From DAOPZJ01 sp964587625 (GTDB lineage Bacteria; Bacillota; Clostridia; Oscillospirales; JAKOTC01), in contig CAZPLU010000007.1 of assembly GCA_964587625.1 (NCBI GenBank), positions 1-64,000 on the forward strand: a stretch of 64,000 bases of DNA, written 5' to 3'. Under the pieces are notes generated by a model, which saw only the letters and a list, made by a program, of their open reading frames with translations, made no database searches and had not been told where the DNA came from. The position numbers and the translations under genes are program-made. Of this stretch, positions 41,182 through 50,610 are shown in pieces. The stretch's first letter is position 1; every line of letters begins with the position of its first letter.

Positions 41182-42777
41182 TCAATTGTTTAATGCATTT
41201 TTCACGGCATTCGCGATTTGCAGATAATTGTTGGTCAAGATCGTGTCAACGCCCATTTTGATAAAACCGGCGGCTTCTTGCGGGTCGTCCGACCAAAACA
41301 TATTGCAAATGATCCCGTTTTTGTGCGCTTTGTCGATCATTTCCCGATTGAAATAGGGTTTGAACAGCTGCAGCTTTCGGCAGCCGAATTCGATCGCGGC
41401 TTCGACCAGCGTATAATCCCGTTGGCCGTCCAAGCAACAACGCGGGATTTCAGGGTAATATTTTCGTGCGGTCTCGAGCACATCGCGGCAGCCCGCGATA
41501 TAGATGTGATTTTTGCAATCGTATTGTTCGACCAAATCCATAATTTTTTTCATCTTTTCGGGATCATACTCTGCTTCTTTTTGCCCGGCTTCGGCATCCC
41601 CCTTGAGGTGGATATTCATGATTACCCGTCCGGCGAATTTTTCGAGCGTCTGTTCAAGTGAAGCGATCCCCAATCCGCCAAACGGACCTTTTCCGACATT
41701 CATATTCATCAGTTGCGCACAGGTAAAATTTTTAACCCCGCCGGACGAAGCGCCGTGCGTCACCTCGTCGACGGTGTCGTTGTGAATCACCATCGGGACG
41801 CCGTCCGCCGAAAACCGGACATCGAATTCGATCTCGTCCGCGCCGAGCGCGACGGCGGCTCCGAACGCGGGCAGGGTGTTTTCGGGTGCGATCATGTTAA
41901 ACCCCCTGTGGGCGCATACGCGGGGATACGGAAGCTCACGGTCGGGCAACGACATCGAAGAACCGCATTGACGATATGTTTTGGGAATGCGGCCGCGTTC
42001 GACAAAAAGTTCTGCGGAAATCGGCGGCATTCCGAACCCGTTGGAACGCGTATTTTTTTGTTTGGGATCGATCTCGCAATCCAAAACCCCGGCGATTTGA
42101 CCCAAATCGGCAAGCGGATTACCCGCCGGGTCGGCGACATGCGTGCAACCGCCCAAAGCGGAATCCGGCTTGATTGAATACGAACTGCGCAGCACAAACG
42201 CATTGCACCGATTGGCGCACAACCGGGTTTGAGCGTAAAGCGCTTCACGGGTTTCGCTCCGCTGATAGGACGGTAAAATGATTACATCGGGTCGCAGAGA
42301 GGCCATTTTTTCGATAAACTCCCCGAAATACACATCATAACAAGTCAAAAATCCGAATCGAACGCCCCCGGTTTCAAAAACCATGCCCCTGCCGTCTCCG
42401 CGCCGAACTTTTAAAATCTCGGCTTCAAACGGCGGCAAATGCACTTTATCGTAACGGTGCAGCAAATCGTCTTCCCGCCCGAAAAGCGCCGTCGTATTAC
42501 GGAGCGCTCCGCCGTCATGCAAAGCGAGATTGATTGCAACCAAAGCGCCGCAGCGTTTTGCGGCTTCTTGGGCGGCGGTGATGAGTCGTTTTGTGCTTTC
42601 CGCGCAAAACACGTCCAGTCGGTCGCGGGTACCGATACCCGGCGCATTGGAATATTCCGGCGTGACGATCAAATCAAGCGCATCGTCACATTCGCCGAGC
42701 CGTGCTAAAATCCATTCGAAACATGCCGCCGGATTGTTTTGGGTCGGGTATTGGGGTTGAAAAAGCCGAATATTCAT
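41182..42777 (-). CDS. fusion: carbon-nitrogen hydrolase (nitrilase family) plus glycerophosphodiester phosphodiesterase
   Basis: A 531-residue two-domain protein. Residues 1-~270 are a nitrilase-superfamily amidase with the Glu-Lys-Cys triad visible in VTPEYSNAP, YDKVHLPPFEAE and FLTCYDVYFGE. Residues ~290-531 are a GDPD barrel with CAHRGFNMIAPENTLPAF, EIEFDVRFSADGVPMVIHND and the C-terminal MGVDTILTNNY. Both active sites look intact. The pairing suggests stepwise removal of an amide and a phosphodiester from one substrate, such as an N-acyl-ethanolamine-type lipid head group (inference). ATG 42777 follows GGAGG; the longer frame adds 15 unlikely residues. No signal peptide. Confidence 0.88.
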   Translation of the reverse strand: MNIRLFQPQYPTQNNPAACFEWILARLGECDDALDLIVTPEYSNAPGIGTRDRLDVFCAESTKRLITAAQEAAKRCGALVAINLALHDGGALRNTTALFGREDDLLHRYDKVHLPPFEAEILKVRRGDGRGMVFETGGVRFGFLTCYDVYFGEFIEKMASLRPDVIILPSYQRSETREALYAQTRLCANRCNAFVLRSSYSIKPDSALGGCTHVADPAGNPLADLGQIAGVLDCEIDPKQKNTRSNGFGMPPISAELFVERGRIPKTYRQCGSSMSLPDRELPYPRVCAHRGFNMIAPENTLPAFGAAVALGADEIEFDVRFSADGVPMVIHNDTVDEVTHGASSGGVKNFTCAQLMNMNVGKGPFGGLGIASLEQTLEKFAGRVIMNIHLKGDAEAGQKEAEYDPEKMKKIMDLVEQYDCKNHIYIAGCRDVLETARKYYPEIPRCCLDGQRDYTLVEAAIEFGCRKLQLFKPYFNREMIDKAHKNGIICNMFWSDDPQEAAGFIKMGVDTILTNNYLQIANAVKNALNN

Positions 42778-42898
42778 AAAAGAACCTCCGTCGCATGAAA
42801 AGAAATCGGCATCACTCAACACGGTTGCGAATGAAGCCGAAATTTTCCCAATTAAATTTTATCCGCTTGCCGCGGTTTTGTCAAGGAATTCCTTTGTG

Positions 42899-43570
42899 TC
42901 ACTGCTTATTGCACATGCAATGTAAAACGGCGCAGTCCCCCGGGTTTTCGGCCTCCGTCCGCGCACATTCCAAAACGGCGAAACCCGCGTTTTCGGCGAA
43001 GGCCCGCAGCTCGTCCGGCAAAAACATCTCCCAATAAAATTTTGCGTCGGGATAGAGGTAATAATTCCGTCCATCGGCGCGCTGCGGCGTTTCGGCGTTT
43101 GCGTAGTCGTACGCGGAAAAGCTCAGCAGGCCGTCGCTTTTGAGCACGCGCCGGCATTCTTTCAAAAATACGTTTTTATACGAATCTCCGTACATCAGCC
43201 CGAGGGTCTGCCCCCAAATGATTACGACGTCGAACTCGGCGTCCTCAAACGGCAGCTTTTGCCCGTCGTACCACAAAAACCGGGTCGGGTAACCGCCGGT
43301 GCCCGCCATGCCCGTGACCTGGCGGATCACCTCGAGCGAGGTGTCGGCGCCGACGACCGTAAACCCCATTTGAAAAAGCGCGTAGGCCTCCCGCCCGAGC
43401 CCGCACCCGACGTCGAGGATCCTGGCCTTTTCCGGGAATTTTTTGGCGGCGGCCTCCTCCCATTTTTTCAACCTGCCGTTGATCCAGTGGATCATCCCGG
43501 TGACGTTTGCCTTGTTTTCAAACCATTCGCGCACCAAATCCAAATCCGGTGATTCCAATTTTTGCGCCAT
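42899..43570 (-). CDS. class I SAM-dependent methyltransferase
   Basis: About 223 residues with the Rossmann methyltransferase core: motif I ILDVGCGLGREAYALFQ near residue 50, the acidic strand end VVGADTS, and motif DVVIIWGQTLG. The C-terminal part has SAYDYANAETP. The substrate is unknown; the fold is the Methyltransf_11/25 type seen for small molecules. GGAGGAG precedes ATG 43570; the GTG two codons upstream would overlap the binding site. The gene stands alone between the fusion hydrolase and a GNAT on the same strand. Confidence 0.85.
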   Translation of the reverse strand: MAQKLESPDLDLVREWFENKANVTGMIHWINGRLKKWEEAAAKKFPEKARILDVGCGLGREAYALFQMGFTVVGADTSLEVIRQVTGMAGTGGYPTRFLWYDGQKLPFEDAEFDVVIIWGQTLGLMYGDSYKNVFLKECRRVLKSDGLLSFSAYDYANAETPQRADGRNYYLYPDAKFYWEMFLPDELRAFAENAGFAVLECARTEAENPGDCAVLHCMCNKQ

Positions 43571-43693
43571 AAACACTCCTCCGACTTTGATATCGAAAGA
43601 TAGTATTTCCCCTTGCCCGGAAAATATAAATCCATCAACGGTGTTGATATTTTTTCAACCGGATAATGCCCCTGTTTCAGCGGATGATCTGTT

Positions 43694-44563
43694 TTATATC
43701 TTCTTTTCCCAGCGCCGGTGCGCGGAATATTTTTGAAATCCGATCCGATGATAAAATGGTTGATTTGAAATCACAAGCGCGGTTTTTGCGCCCATGCTCC
43801 CGCATCGGTTGACGCATTCGCATACCGCGGCCCTGCCCAATCCCTGTTTTCTGAATTCGGGAATTGTGACGACCGGCTCCACATAGCACGACTCGGTATT
43901 CGGGGTATACCATGTCCCGCAGTGAGCCGCGTATTCCCCATTTTCGGCGGCGATGAATAAAGCGAGCCCGGGATTATAATGCGGACGTTCGGGGATATCC
44001 GATTCCGTCAGTTGCGCGGGCTCCCCTTCGTTTTCAAATCCCCTGTGAATCACTCTGACATACTCCGCAAGATTTTTATCGGTCTTATAATCGGTAAAGC
44101 GGAATTTTTCATCTAAACGGTAGGGCAGTTTTTGCGAACAGTCCATCGCCAAAACGCATTCGATGTCCGCCGTCGGCGAATAACCTTTTTCTTTTACGAT
44201 TGAAATAAGCTCCCCGTCGTTTTCGTCGACGAATAGTTCCGAAATGCCGTTGTGCGATAATTCCGACGCGGCATAATCCACCATTTCCGGTTTTAAAAAA
44301 TGATATTGCGGATTCAAGATGATATAGGCGGGACTTCTCATGTCATGCGTCACGAGTCCCGCGATTTCATCATAGTCCGTAAAGAGGCCGATCGGCGGCA
44401 AGGTCGACGGATCGAGCGAAAGATGACCCAACAGCCATTCCCACCTCGCCCAATGCCAGTTCTTGTTAAACCCTTTTGCCCCGTACTTTTTCAAAAATTC
44501 GATCACCGCATAAAAATCATCGCACATTTTGATTGCGGGATAATGTTTGATGTTGATATTCAT
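43694..44563 (-). CDS. GNAT family N-acetyltransferase
   Basis: A 289-residue protein with a C-terminal GNAT domain. The acetyl-CoA loop is FRKQGLGRAAV (R-x-x-G-x-G/A) near residue 240, and NQPFYHRIGFQKY is the typical last strand. The N-terminal ~150 residues are a variant domain with HWARWEWLLGH. It probably acetylates an amine on a small molecule or antibiotic; no substrate can be named. GGAGGGG precedes the ATG. Confidence 0.85.
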   Translation of the reverse strand: MNINIKHYPAIKMCDDFYAVIEFLKKYGAKGFNKNWHWARWEWLLGHLSLDPSTLPPIGLFTDYDEIAGLVTHDMRSPAYIILNPQYHFLKPEMVDYAASELSHNGISELFVDENDGELISIVKEKGYSPTADIECVLAMDCSQKLPYRLDEKFRFTDYKTDKNLAEYVRVIHRGFENEGEPAQLTESDIPERPHYNPGLALFIAAENGEYAAHCGTWYTPNTESCYVEPVVTIPEFRKQGLGRAAVCECVNRCGSMGAKTALVISNQPFYHRIGFQKYSAHRRWEKKI

Positions 44564-44600
44564 TTGCCCCTCCGCCCGCTTAAAGTCAAGTATAAAATGA

Positions 44601-47600
44601 TCACTGATACGGCCTGTACAGCACGAAGTCCTGCAATTCGCGCGAAAAGCCCGCTTTTTTCAACGGCTCCTCGGCGTCTTTCGGATAGTCCTTTACCACG
44701 ATGCGCCGTTGCTCGGCAAAAATCCGCTTTCCCGCGTAGTCGCGCACAAACGCCGAGAGCGCCTCTTGCAGACAGTTCGGCTCGAACACGCGCAGGGTCT
44801 TTCCCTGCCGCTCGAAAACGGCCACGGGAGCGCCCGATTTTAGCGCCACCGCCGAACCGGCTACGTTTAAAAACGCCCTGTCCGCCCGGTGCGGCAGGCA
44901 TTTCCCCCACGGCTGGACGGGATCGGCGGCGTTCAGCCAAACCAGCTCCGCGCGCGGGTTTTGCAACGCCAAAATCGTTCCGGCATAATCGTTTTCGCGG
45001 ATGAATTGAATGCCCGAAAGCCCCTCGACGAAATAGCCGCGCCGCGCCCTGCCGGTGTATTCCCAGATGCGCAGCGTCTCGAGCGCCTCGCCCCACGACA
45101 AGTCCTGCACCGTCTCGCGGCACACGATCGCCGCGCGGTCAAAATTGGTTTCGAGCAGCCGCTCGACCGTCGGCGTTTTTATCGGTCGGATGACTTCCCA
45201 GCGACCGGTCAGCACCTGCACGCGCGAATTGACCCGTTGCCGCACGGTGCCTTTTTCAATTTTACCGCGTTCCAGCCATTGGCGCACCGGAATAAAGCTG
45301 TCGGCGGTCACGAGCCCTTTTTCGGCCAGCCGCAATAACGGCTCGGCGGGCGAGCCGCCGACCAACCCGGAAAACCGCTGCATAAAGCTCGCGCCGTGTT
45401 TCAACAGCGCTTGAAAAATCGCTTTTTCGTCCTCGTCCAAATTCTCGGGGATTATAACCTCTGCCTCCCAATCAACGTCGGCGGTGCGCCCGAACTCCAG
45501 CGTCCCGTCGGGCGAGAGCCGCCAGAAAAACGAGCCGCCGCCCACGAAGCTATCCAATAACTGCGGGCTGTATCTGCCGACCCGTGCCGGAAGCAAAACG
45601 CCCTCCCACGCCTCGGCGGGGTATTTCTGCCCGCACAAAAATTTCAACGCCGTTTCCAACTGCTCGGCGGGCGGCGCGGAAACAGCCGTCCGACCGCAGA
45701 GCAGCGCGGCATACCGCTCGGCCGGCTGGGTCGTCACCTGCCTGCGGCGGTCTTTTATTGTTTCGTTTCGCGCCCGCTCGTAGAGCTCCGCGTGGTAATA
45801 GACCCCGTCCTGCTCGACGACCTGTGATTTTTCACACAGTGCTTTAACGATTTCGCGCGTTTCTTCGTCAGACCACAAATAACGCTCGGCGATCCGCTCT
45901 GCCGACATCGCGCCCCGGTAGCGCAGCAGCCGCCGGACGATTTTTTCCCGCGCCTCCGCCTGCCCCGCGACGAGCGCGCCGGTATAGTCCCGCTCGTGCT
46001 CGGCGGCAATCCAAAGCCCCGGCTCGATGTATTTCGCGCGTTCTTCGGCGGCCAGCGCCACCAGCCAAGCCACCGGAACGTCGAGTTCCCCGGCGGTCAG
46101 ATCGCCCTCGATCATCAGTAACGAGTGCAGTTGTTGCTCGTTTTCGGGCAGTTTGGCGCGCTCCGAAACCCGCTTTAATTGCTGCTGTTCGGGCTTGATC
46201 GCCCGGACCCCCCGCAGCGCTTTATCGGCCGCCCGGTGGATATTCTGCGGCGTCGGGGAGTAGTCGTACATCATCGACGCCTCGGTTTTACGGCGCAGCG
46301 GCAGCGACATCGGCGACGGCGAACTGCGCTCGAGTTCGCGCACCGTGATCCCGCCCGACCGGATTCCGTTCAAAACCGCCTCGACGCCCGCGAGGTCCCA
46401 ATAGTCCTCCAGACACTCGCGCGTCGTCTCACGGATGATCGGGTGTTGATTCCGCTCGACCAGCGACGAGAGCAGCTCCGCGCTGCGCATGCGCTGGATC
46501 CAAAGCGGCTGGCGGGTGTGGCTTTTGGTGCCCATCAACAGCGCCCGCGCGGTGTTGTAGCGGAAATTTATGTTGAATAACGGCGTCGTCGGCAGCACGG
46601 CGGTCACGATCTGGCGCGCCGTCTCGGGCACGACCTCCGACAGCAGCCCCAGCGGCAGCGGTTTTGCGTCATATGGATAGAGCAAAAACCCGTCGTCGGC
46701 GACCACGCAGTTGATCGTCGAGCCGGTAATTCGCTCGGCGGCCGTTTTGACCAAAATCGAAAACGGGTCGTTGACCGGCCTTCCGAACACCGAATGCACC
46801 ATCATTTGGCGCGCGCCGTTGTCGTCGGTGAAGTGCTCGACGATGATCGTTTTATCGTCGGGAAGCCCGCCGGTGCACTCGATCTGGTGCTTTAAAAAGC
46901 CCGCCGCTCCTTTCGCCGCGGGCTTGTCCAGCCCCAGTTTTTCAAGTTCCGCCTGCATTTCTCCGGTCTCGTCGGCGCGGGCGAGTCGGCGCAGAATCTG
47001 CCCGAACGCAATTCCCGTCCGCATCGCGCGCCCTCTGGGGTCGCCGTGCCAGAACGGCAGCCGCGCTCCCACCGGGCTCGCCTGCGCGACGACAACGACG
47101 TCGCGGTTGACGCTCGTAATTTTCCACGCGAACGTGCCGAGGAAAAACCGGTCTCCGATCCGGGTCTCGAAAATAAACTCCTCGTCGAGCTCCCCGATCT
47201 TGACGCCGCCCTCGGTCTTGCAGGTATATTGCCCCCGGTCGGGGATCGTGCCGCCCGCGTTCACGGCCAGCATCCGGCTGTAAGAATCGCCGAGTACCCG
47301 GTCGTGGATCCGGTCGTACAGCACGCGGGGCCGCACCGGAATGTCCCGCTCGTGCTCGTAGTCCCCGGCGAGCATCCCCAAAATATCGCGCACGTCGTTC
47401 TCGGTCACATCCCTGAACGGATACGCCCGCGCCAAAATCGGCATCACGTCGGCCACCGAGTAGCCCGCGTCGGTCGCCATCGAGACCAGGTGCTGCGCCA
47501 AAATATCGAAACAGCCCCTCGGCGGGCGCAAGTGTTCGATCCCGCCCTGCCGCGCCACCTCGGCGGTCAGCCCGCAATACAGTCCCTCCGACGCCTCCCT

Positions 47601-48794
47601 TGGAAAAATGCGCATCACGCTGACCCGGTTGGGGTTGTGCCCCGCGCGCCCCAGCCGCTGCATCGTGCTCGAGATCGAATACGGACACCCGATTTGGAAC
47701 ACCTGTTCGATGTCGCCCACGTCGATGCCGAGCTCCATCGAAGAAGTCGCGCACAGCAGCCGCAGCTCTCCCGCCCGGAGAGCCTGTTCGGTCTGAAAGC
47801 GCTGTTCTTTCGACAAACTGCCGTGGTGCACCCGCGCGAACCCGTCCCCGGCGATTTGATTGACGAAAAAAGCCAGTTTTTCGGCATAGGCGCGCCCGTC
47901 GACAAAGCCGATGGCGCTGCCGGCGCGCGCGTTTTTTCCTTCCTTGTTTGACGGATCATCCGTTTGCGTGCGCCTATCACCACAAAAAGAATAAATCGTC
48001 TGCCCAATCCTGGGCCAGGTCGGCCCGGTTCCCAAAGGCCCCGCGATGCCGGGAACGCCGGGCAGGGGGCTTGTCACTTCGATCAAAATCTCTTTTTTCA
48101 TCTTGGGCGCGACGACCGAGACCGGGTCGGGCGAGAGGTAGTTTGCCGCCGTCTCAAGCGGCTCGATTGTCGCCGAGAGCCCGATGCGCTGCAGCGGCTG
48201 CCCGCAGAGTTTATCGAGCCGCGCCACCGACAGCATCAAATGCGCCCCGCGCTTGGAATCGATCATCACGTGCAATTCGTCGATGATGATCGCCTTCGCG
48301 GTGTGCAGCATTTTTTGGCCCGATACGCTCGTCAGCATCAGGTACAGCGATTCGGGCGTCGTGATCAGAATATGCGGCGGGTGCTTGGCCATCCGTGCGC
48401 GCTCGCTCTGGGAGGTGTCGCCGGTGCGGATTCCGATTTGGATTTCCGCGCCGTATTTGTGCCGTCCGGCCTTGGCGCGCCGCTCTGAAATCCCCTCCAA
48501 AGGCCGTTTTAAGTTTTCGCGGATGTCTCCCGCCAGCGACTTTAAGGGCGAAATATAAATCAATTGCAATCCTTCAATCAATTCACCTCTGTCGCCTTGC
48601 TCCTGCAGCCGGTCGATAAACACCAAAAACGCGGTCAGCGTCTTTCCGGTGCCGGTCGGCGCCGACACCAGCGTATGTTTCCCCGCGGCGATTTCAGGCC
48701 AGGCCTGTTCTTGAACCGCCGTCGGCGTCCCGAGCGCTGCGCGAAACCACTCCCGCGTATATTCGTTAAAAATTTTCAATGCGTCTTCGGCCAT
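44601..48794 (-). CDS. Lhr-like ATP-dependent helicase
   Basis: About 1397 residues, the size of Lhr-type superfamily 2 helicases. RecA1 domain: Walker A SAPTGTGKTLTAFLVF near residue 38 and the DExH box DELHVMIDSKRG. RecA2 carries LRLLCATSSMELGIDVGDIE and MQRLGRAGHNPNRVS. The winged-helix and Lhr core domain follow, and a long C-terminal region (~600 residues) completes the Lhr architecture. Lhr proteins unwind DNA and DNA:RNA hybrids and act in repair. ATG 48794 is preceded by AGGAGAGG; the longer frame adds 20 residues without support. Its neighbours give no operon partner. Confidence 0.93.
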   Translation of the reverse strand: MAEDALKIFNEYTREWFRAALGTPTAVQEQAWPEIAAGKHTLVSAPTGTGKTLTAFLVFIDRLQEQGDRGELIEGLQLIYISPLKSLAGDIRENLKRPLEGISERRAKAGRHKYGAEIQIGIRTGDTSQSERARMAKHPPHILITTPESLYLMLTSVSGQKMLHTAKAIIIDELHVMIDSKRGAHLMLSVARLDKLCGQPLQRIGLSATIEPLETAANYLSPDPVSVVAPKMKKEILIEVTSPLPGVPGIAGPLGTGPTWPRIGQTIYSFCGDRRTQTDDPSNKEGKNARAGSAIGFVDGRAYAEKLAFFVNQIAGDGFARVHHGSLSKEQRFQTEQALRAGELRLLCATSSMELGIDVGDIEQVFQIGCPYSISSTMQRLGRAGHNPNRVSVMRIFPREASEGLYCGLTAEVARQGGIEHLRPPRGCFDILAQHLVSMATDAGYSVADVMPILARAYPFRDVTENDVRDILGMLAGDYEHERDIPVRPRVLYDRIHDRVLGDSYSRMLAVNAGGTIPDRGQYTCKTEGGVKIGELDEEFIFETRIGDRFFLGTFAWKITSVNRDVVVVAQASPVGARLPFWHGDPRGRAMRTGIAFGQILRRLARADETGEMQAELEKLGLDKPAAKGAAGFLKHQIECTGGLPDDKTIIVEHFTDDNGARQMMVHSVFGRPVNDPFSILVKTAAERITGSTINCVVADDGFLLYPYDAKPLPLGLLSEVVPETARQIVTAVLPTTPLFNINFRYNTARALLMGTKSHTRQPLWIQRMRSAELLSSLVERNQHPIIRETTRECLEDYWDLAGVEAVLNGIRSGGITVRELERSSPSPMSLPLRRKTEASMMYDYSPTPQNIHRAADKALRGVRAIKPEQQQLKRVSERAKLPENEQQLHSLLMIEGDLTAGELDVPVAWLVALAAEERAKYIEPGLWIAAEHERDYTGALVAGQAEAREKIVRRLLRYRGAMSAERIAERYLWSDEETREIVKALCEKSQVVEQDGVYYHAELYERARNETIKDRRRQVTTQPAERYAALLCGRTAVSAPPAEQLETALKFLCGQKYPAEAWEGVLLPARVGRYSPQLLDSFVGGGSFFWRLSPDGTLEFGRTADVDWEAEVIIPENLDEDEKAIFQALLKHGASFMQRFSGLVGGSPAEPLLRLAEKGLVTADSFIPVRQWLERGKIEKGTVRQRVNSRVQVLTGRWEVIRPIKTPTVERLLETNFDRAAIVCRETVQDLSWGEALETLRIWEYTGRARRGYFVEGLSGIQFIRENDYAGTILALQNPRAELVWLNAADPVQPWGKCLPHRADRAFLNVAGSAVALKSGAPVAVFERQGKTLRVFEPNCLQEALSAFVRDYAGKRIFAEQRRIVVKDYPKDAEEPLKKAGFSRELQDFVLYRPYQ

Positions 48795-48873
48795 GTTTCC
48801 TCTCCTGCCGTTGCTTTTATGAAAAAGAAAAAGTCCCATCCGTCGATGAGACATTATAACATATTTTCCCCGC

Positions 48874-48956
48874 GTAGGAAACGGTCTTGACCGTTCCGGA
48901 TAAAAAATACTCTGTTCTTGTCACAATTCTCAGGAACGGTCAAGACCGTTCCCTAC
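48874..48956. repeat. foldback repeat with GTAGG...CCCTAC ends
   Basis: Starts GTAGGAAACGGTCTTGACCG and ends CGGTCAAGACCGTTCCCTAC, with each half also self-complementary. Same family as 1069-1187. A lone end lies at 50188-50207 (AACGGCCAAGGCCGTTCCC). Confidence 0.7.
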
Positions 48957-48974
48957 ACGATGCTACGTGATTTG

Positions 48975-49010
48975 TCATCCTGAGCGAAGTCGAAGGATCT
49001 CGGTACCATG
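48975..49010. repeat. partial GTCATCCTGAGCG element
   Basis: GTCATCCTGAGCGAAGTCG followed by AAGGATCTCGGTACC: one arm of the foldback family found at 8799 and 39837, next to the GTAGG element. Confidence 0.65.
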
Positions 49011-49066
49011 AAACTTAGAATTTTACGCAAAAAAATTCTTCCAAGGGAACATTCGGAGAATGTTCT

Positions 49067-50080
49067 TCATTCCCCTTTCATCCCCACCGTCTCGATTTTT
49101 TGATCCAAAATCTCGACGCAGAGCTTGATCGAGTCGCCGATCGCGGCCTCGATGTCGTCGGGCTCCACGCCGAGGAATTCGCACCCCTCCGATTTGCCGA
49201 TAAACAGTTCCGAACATTGAATTTCGCCCAGTTTCAATACGTTCAGCCCGCCGTCGACATTGCGCGCTTTTTGTTCTTTGAACATCTTCCTCGCGTTCAG
49301 GTCGAACATCCACTTCGGGATTGTGACGATCCGCCTGTCCGGGCAGCCGAGGTATTTGTGCATGATGCCGAGCATCTGCTTCCAGGTCATGTTGTACCAG
49401 CCGATCGGATAGCAGTTTCCGCCCCGGTTTTTTTCGAGCGCGCCCGCGACCGCCTGCCCGACCTGTTTGACCGTGACCATCGTCGTGCCGCCCTTGGGAT
49501 AGAGCGTCGAGCCTCCCATGCCCCGAATCATCTCGACCAAAAACAGCCAAACGGGCTTGCGCCCCGGCTGCGTGCCGAAGATATAGGGCAATTCGAGCAT
49601 CGCGACGTCGAAAGCTTCATCGGCGAAAGACAGCGCGACGGCCTCCTGATTCCGGCGGCTCCGGATATAGGGGTGCCATTGGGATAATTGCATCTTGGGC
49701 CGCTTTTTGTCGAAATGCGAAAAATACGAGCCCATGATCACCGCGCGCTTTACGCCGTTCGCCTTGCCGATGGTCAATAAACGCCTGACCGGATCGATGT
49801 TGAATTTTTTATACATCTCGTAGATCGGCGGCGGCCCCTCGACCCGCTCGTCGACGCCCGCGGCGAAGACAAAGCCCTCGCAGCCGGACATTTGGCTTTG
49901 AATCTCCCCGTCCGCCATCTCGAGGATGTTCCCGTATCGGATTTGCATCCCGGGCGGCAACGCCGCGCCCGGCGGCAGCGGCGGAAGCGCCACCGAGACC
50001 ACCTCGTGCCCGCGCCGAATTAATTCCGCAGCGGCCTCGCTGCCGAGTAACCCCGTTCCCCCGACCATAAAAACCTTCAT
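49067..50080 (-). CDS. NAD-dependent epimerase/dehydratase family protein (atypical SDR)
   Basis: A 337-residue extended short-chain dehydrogenase fold. The nucleotide motif is VFMVGGTGLLGSEAAAELI at the N-terminus. The usual Y-x-x-x-K is replaced: the matching place reads HPYIRSRRNQEAV, with Arg where Lys is expected. It may be an atypical SDR that binds NAD(P) without classical catalysis. Substrate unknown. The gene follows DUF4180 and M24 genes on the same strand, 143 bases downstream of the DUF4180 start-to-stop unit. Confidence 0.82.
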   Translation of the reverse strand: MKVFMVGGTGLLGSEAAAELIRRGHEVVSVALPPLPPGAALPPGMQIRYGNILEMADGEIQSQMSGCEGFVFAAGVDERVEGPPPIYEMYKKFNIDPVRRLLTIGKANGVKRAVIMGSYFSHFDKKRPKMQLSQWHPYIRSRRNQEAVALSFADEAFDVAMLELPYIFGTQPGRKPVWLFLVEMIRGMGGSTLYPKGGTTMVTVKQVGQAVAGALEKNRGGNCYPIGWYNMTWKQMLGIMHKYLGCPDRRIVTIPKWMFDLNARKMFKEQKARNVDGGLNVLKLGEIQCSELFIGKSEGCEFLGVEPDDIEAAIGDSIKLCVEILDQKIETVGMKGE

Positions 50081-50223
50081 GCCATGACCCCCTTTTTGTT
50101 TATTTTTTTGTTGATATACAAATCATCTGTTAACCGGAGTGATTTTATTTTTTACGTCTCATGCTGCCATATTCATTTTTGACGAAACGGCCAAGGCCGT
50201 TCCCTACAATAAAAATTTTTTGC

Positions 50224-50589
50224 TTATACGCAACCCAGCCGCTCCACGGCTTCTTCCTTGGTGGCGACGAAAAAAATATCATGCCCGCTGTTGCTCTCGC
50301 GGATAAAATCTCTCAGCGGCTTGCTGGTGTATTTCGAATAATCCCCGATGATCGCCAGCTTGCAGCGATAGTTGCTGAACTTTTGCAAAATCTCGCCCGC
50401 CAGACGGGTGCTGAGGATGAAAAAGTCCTCGGCGACGGCCTCTTTGTACACGGCGATTCGGTCGCTGTCGGTTTCATACCGCACCGCCGCCATCAAATCC
50501 AATGCCGATTGCGTATCGTACAACAGTTTTTCATCCGCGTTCACGACCGCGATTTTCACGCCGTTTTTTTCGATTGTCCGAATCTTCAT
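50224..50589 (-). CDS. DUF4180 domain protein
   Basis: A 121-residue protein matching DUF4180: IAVVNADEKLLYDTQSALDL, then EDFFILSTRLAGEILQKF and LAIIGDYSKYTSKPLRDFI. The fold resembles STAS-like or SpoIIAA-like domains, and the family has no established function. ATG 50589 is preferred to the longer frame. It begins 21 bases after the M24 peptidase stop, so the two are likely co-transcribed. Confidence 0.85.
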   Translation of the reverse strand: MKIRTIEKNGVKIAVVNADEKLLYDTQSALDLMAAVRYETDSDRIAVYKEAVAEDFFILSTRLAGEILQKFSNYRCKLAIIGDYSKYTSKPLRDFIRESNSGHDIFFVATKEEAVERLGCV

Positions 50590-50610
50590 CCCGTTTCCCC
50601 GTTCCAAACG

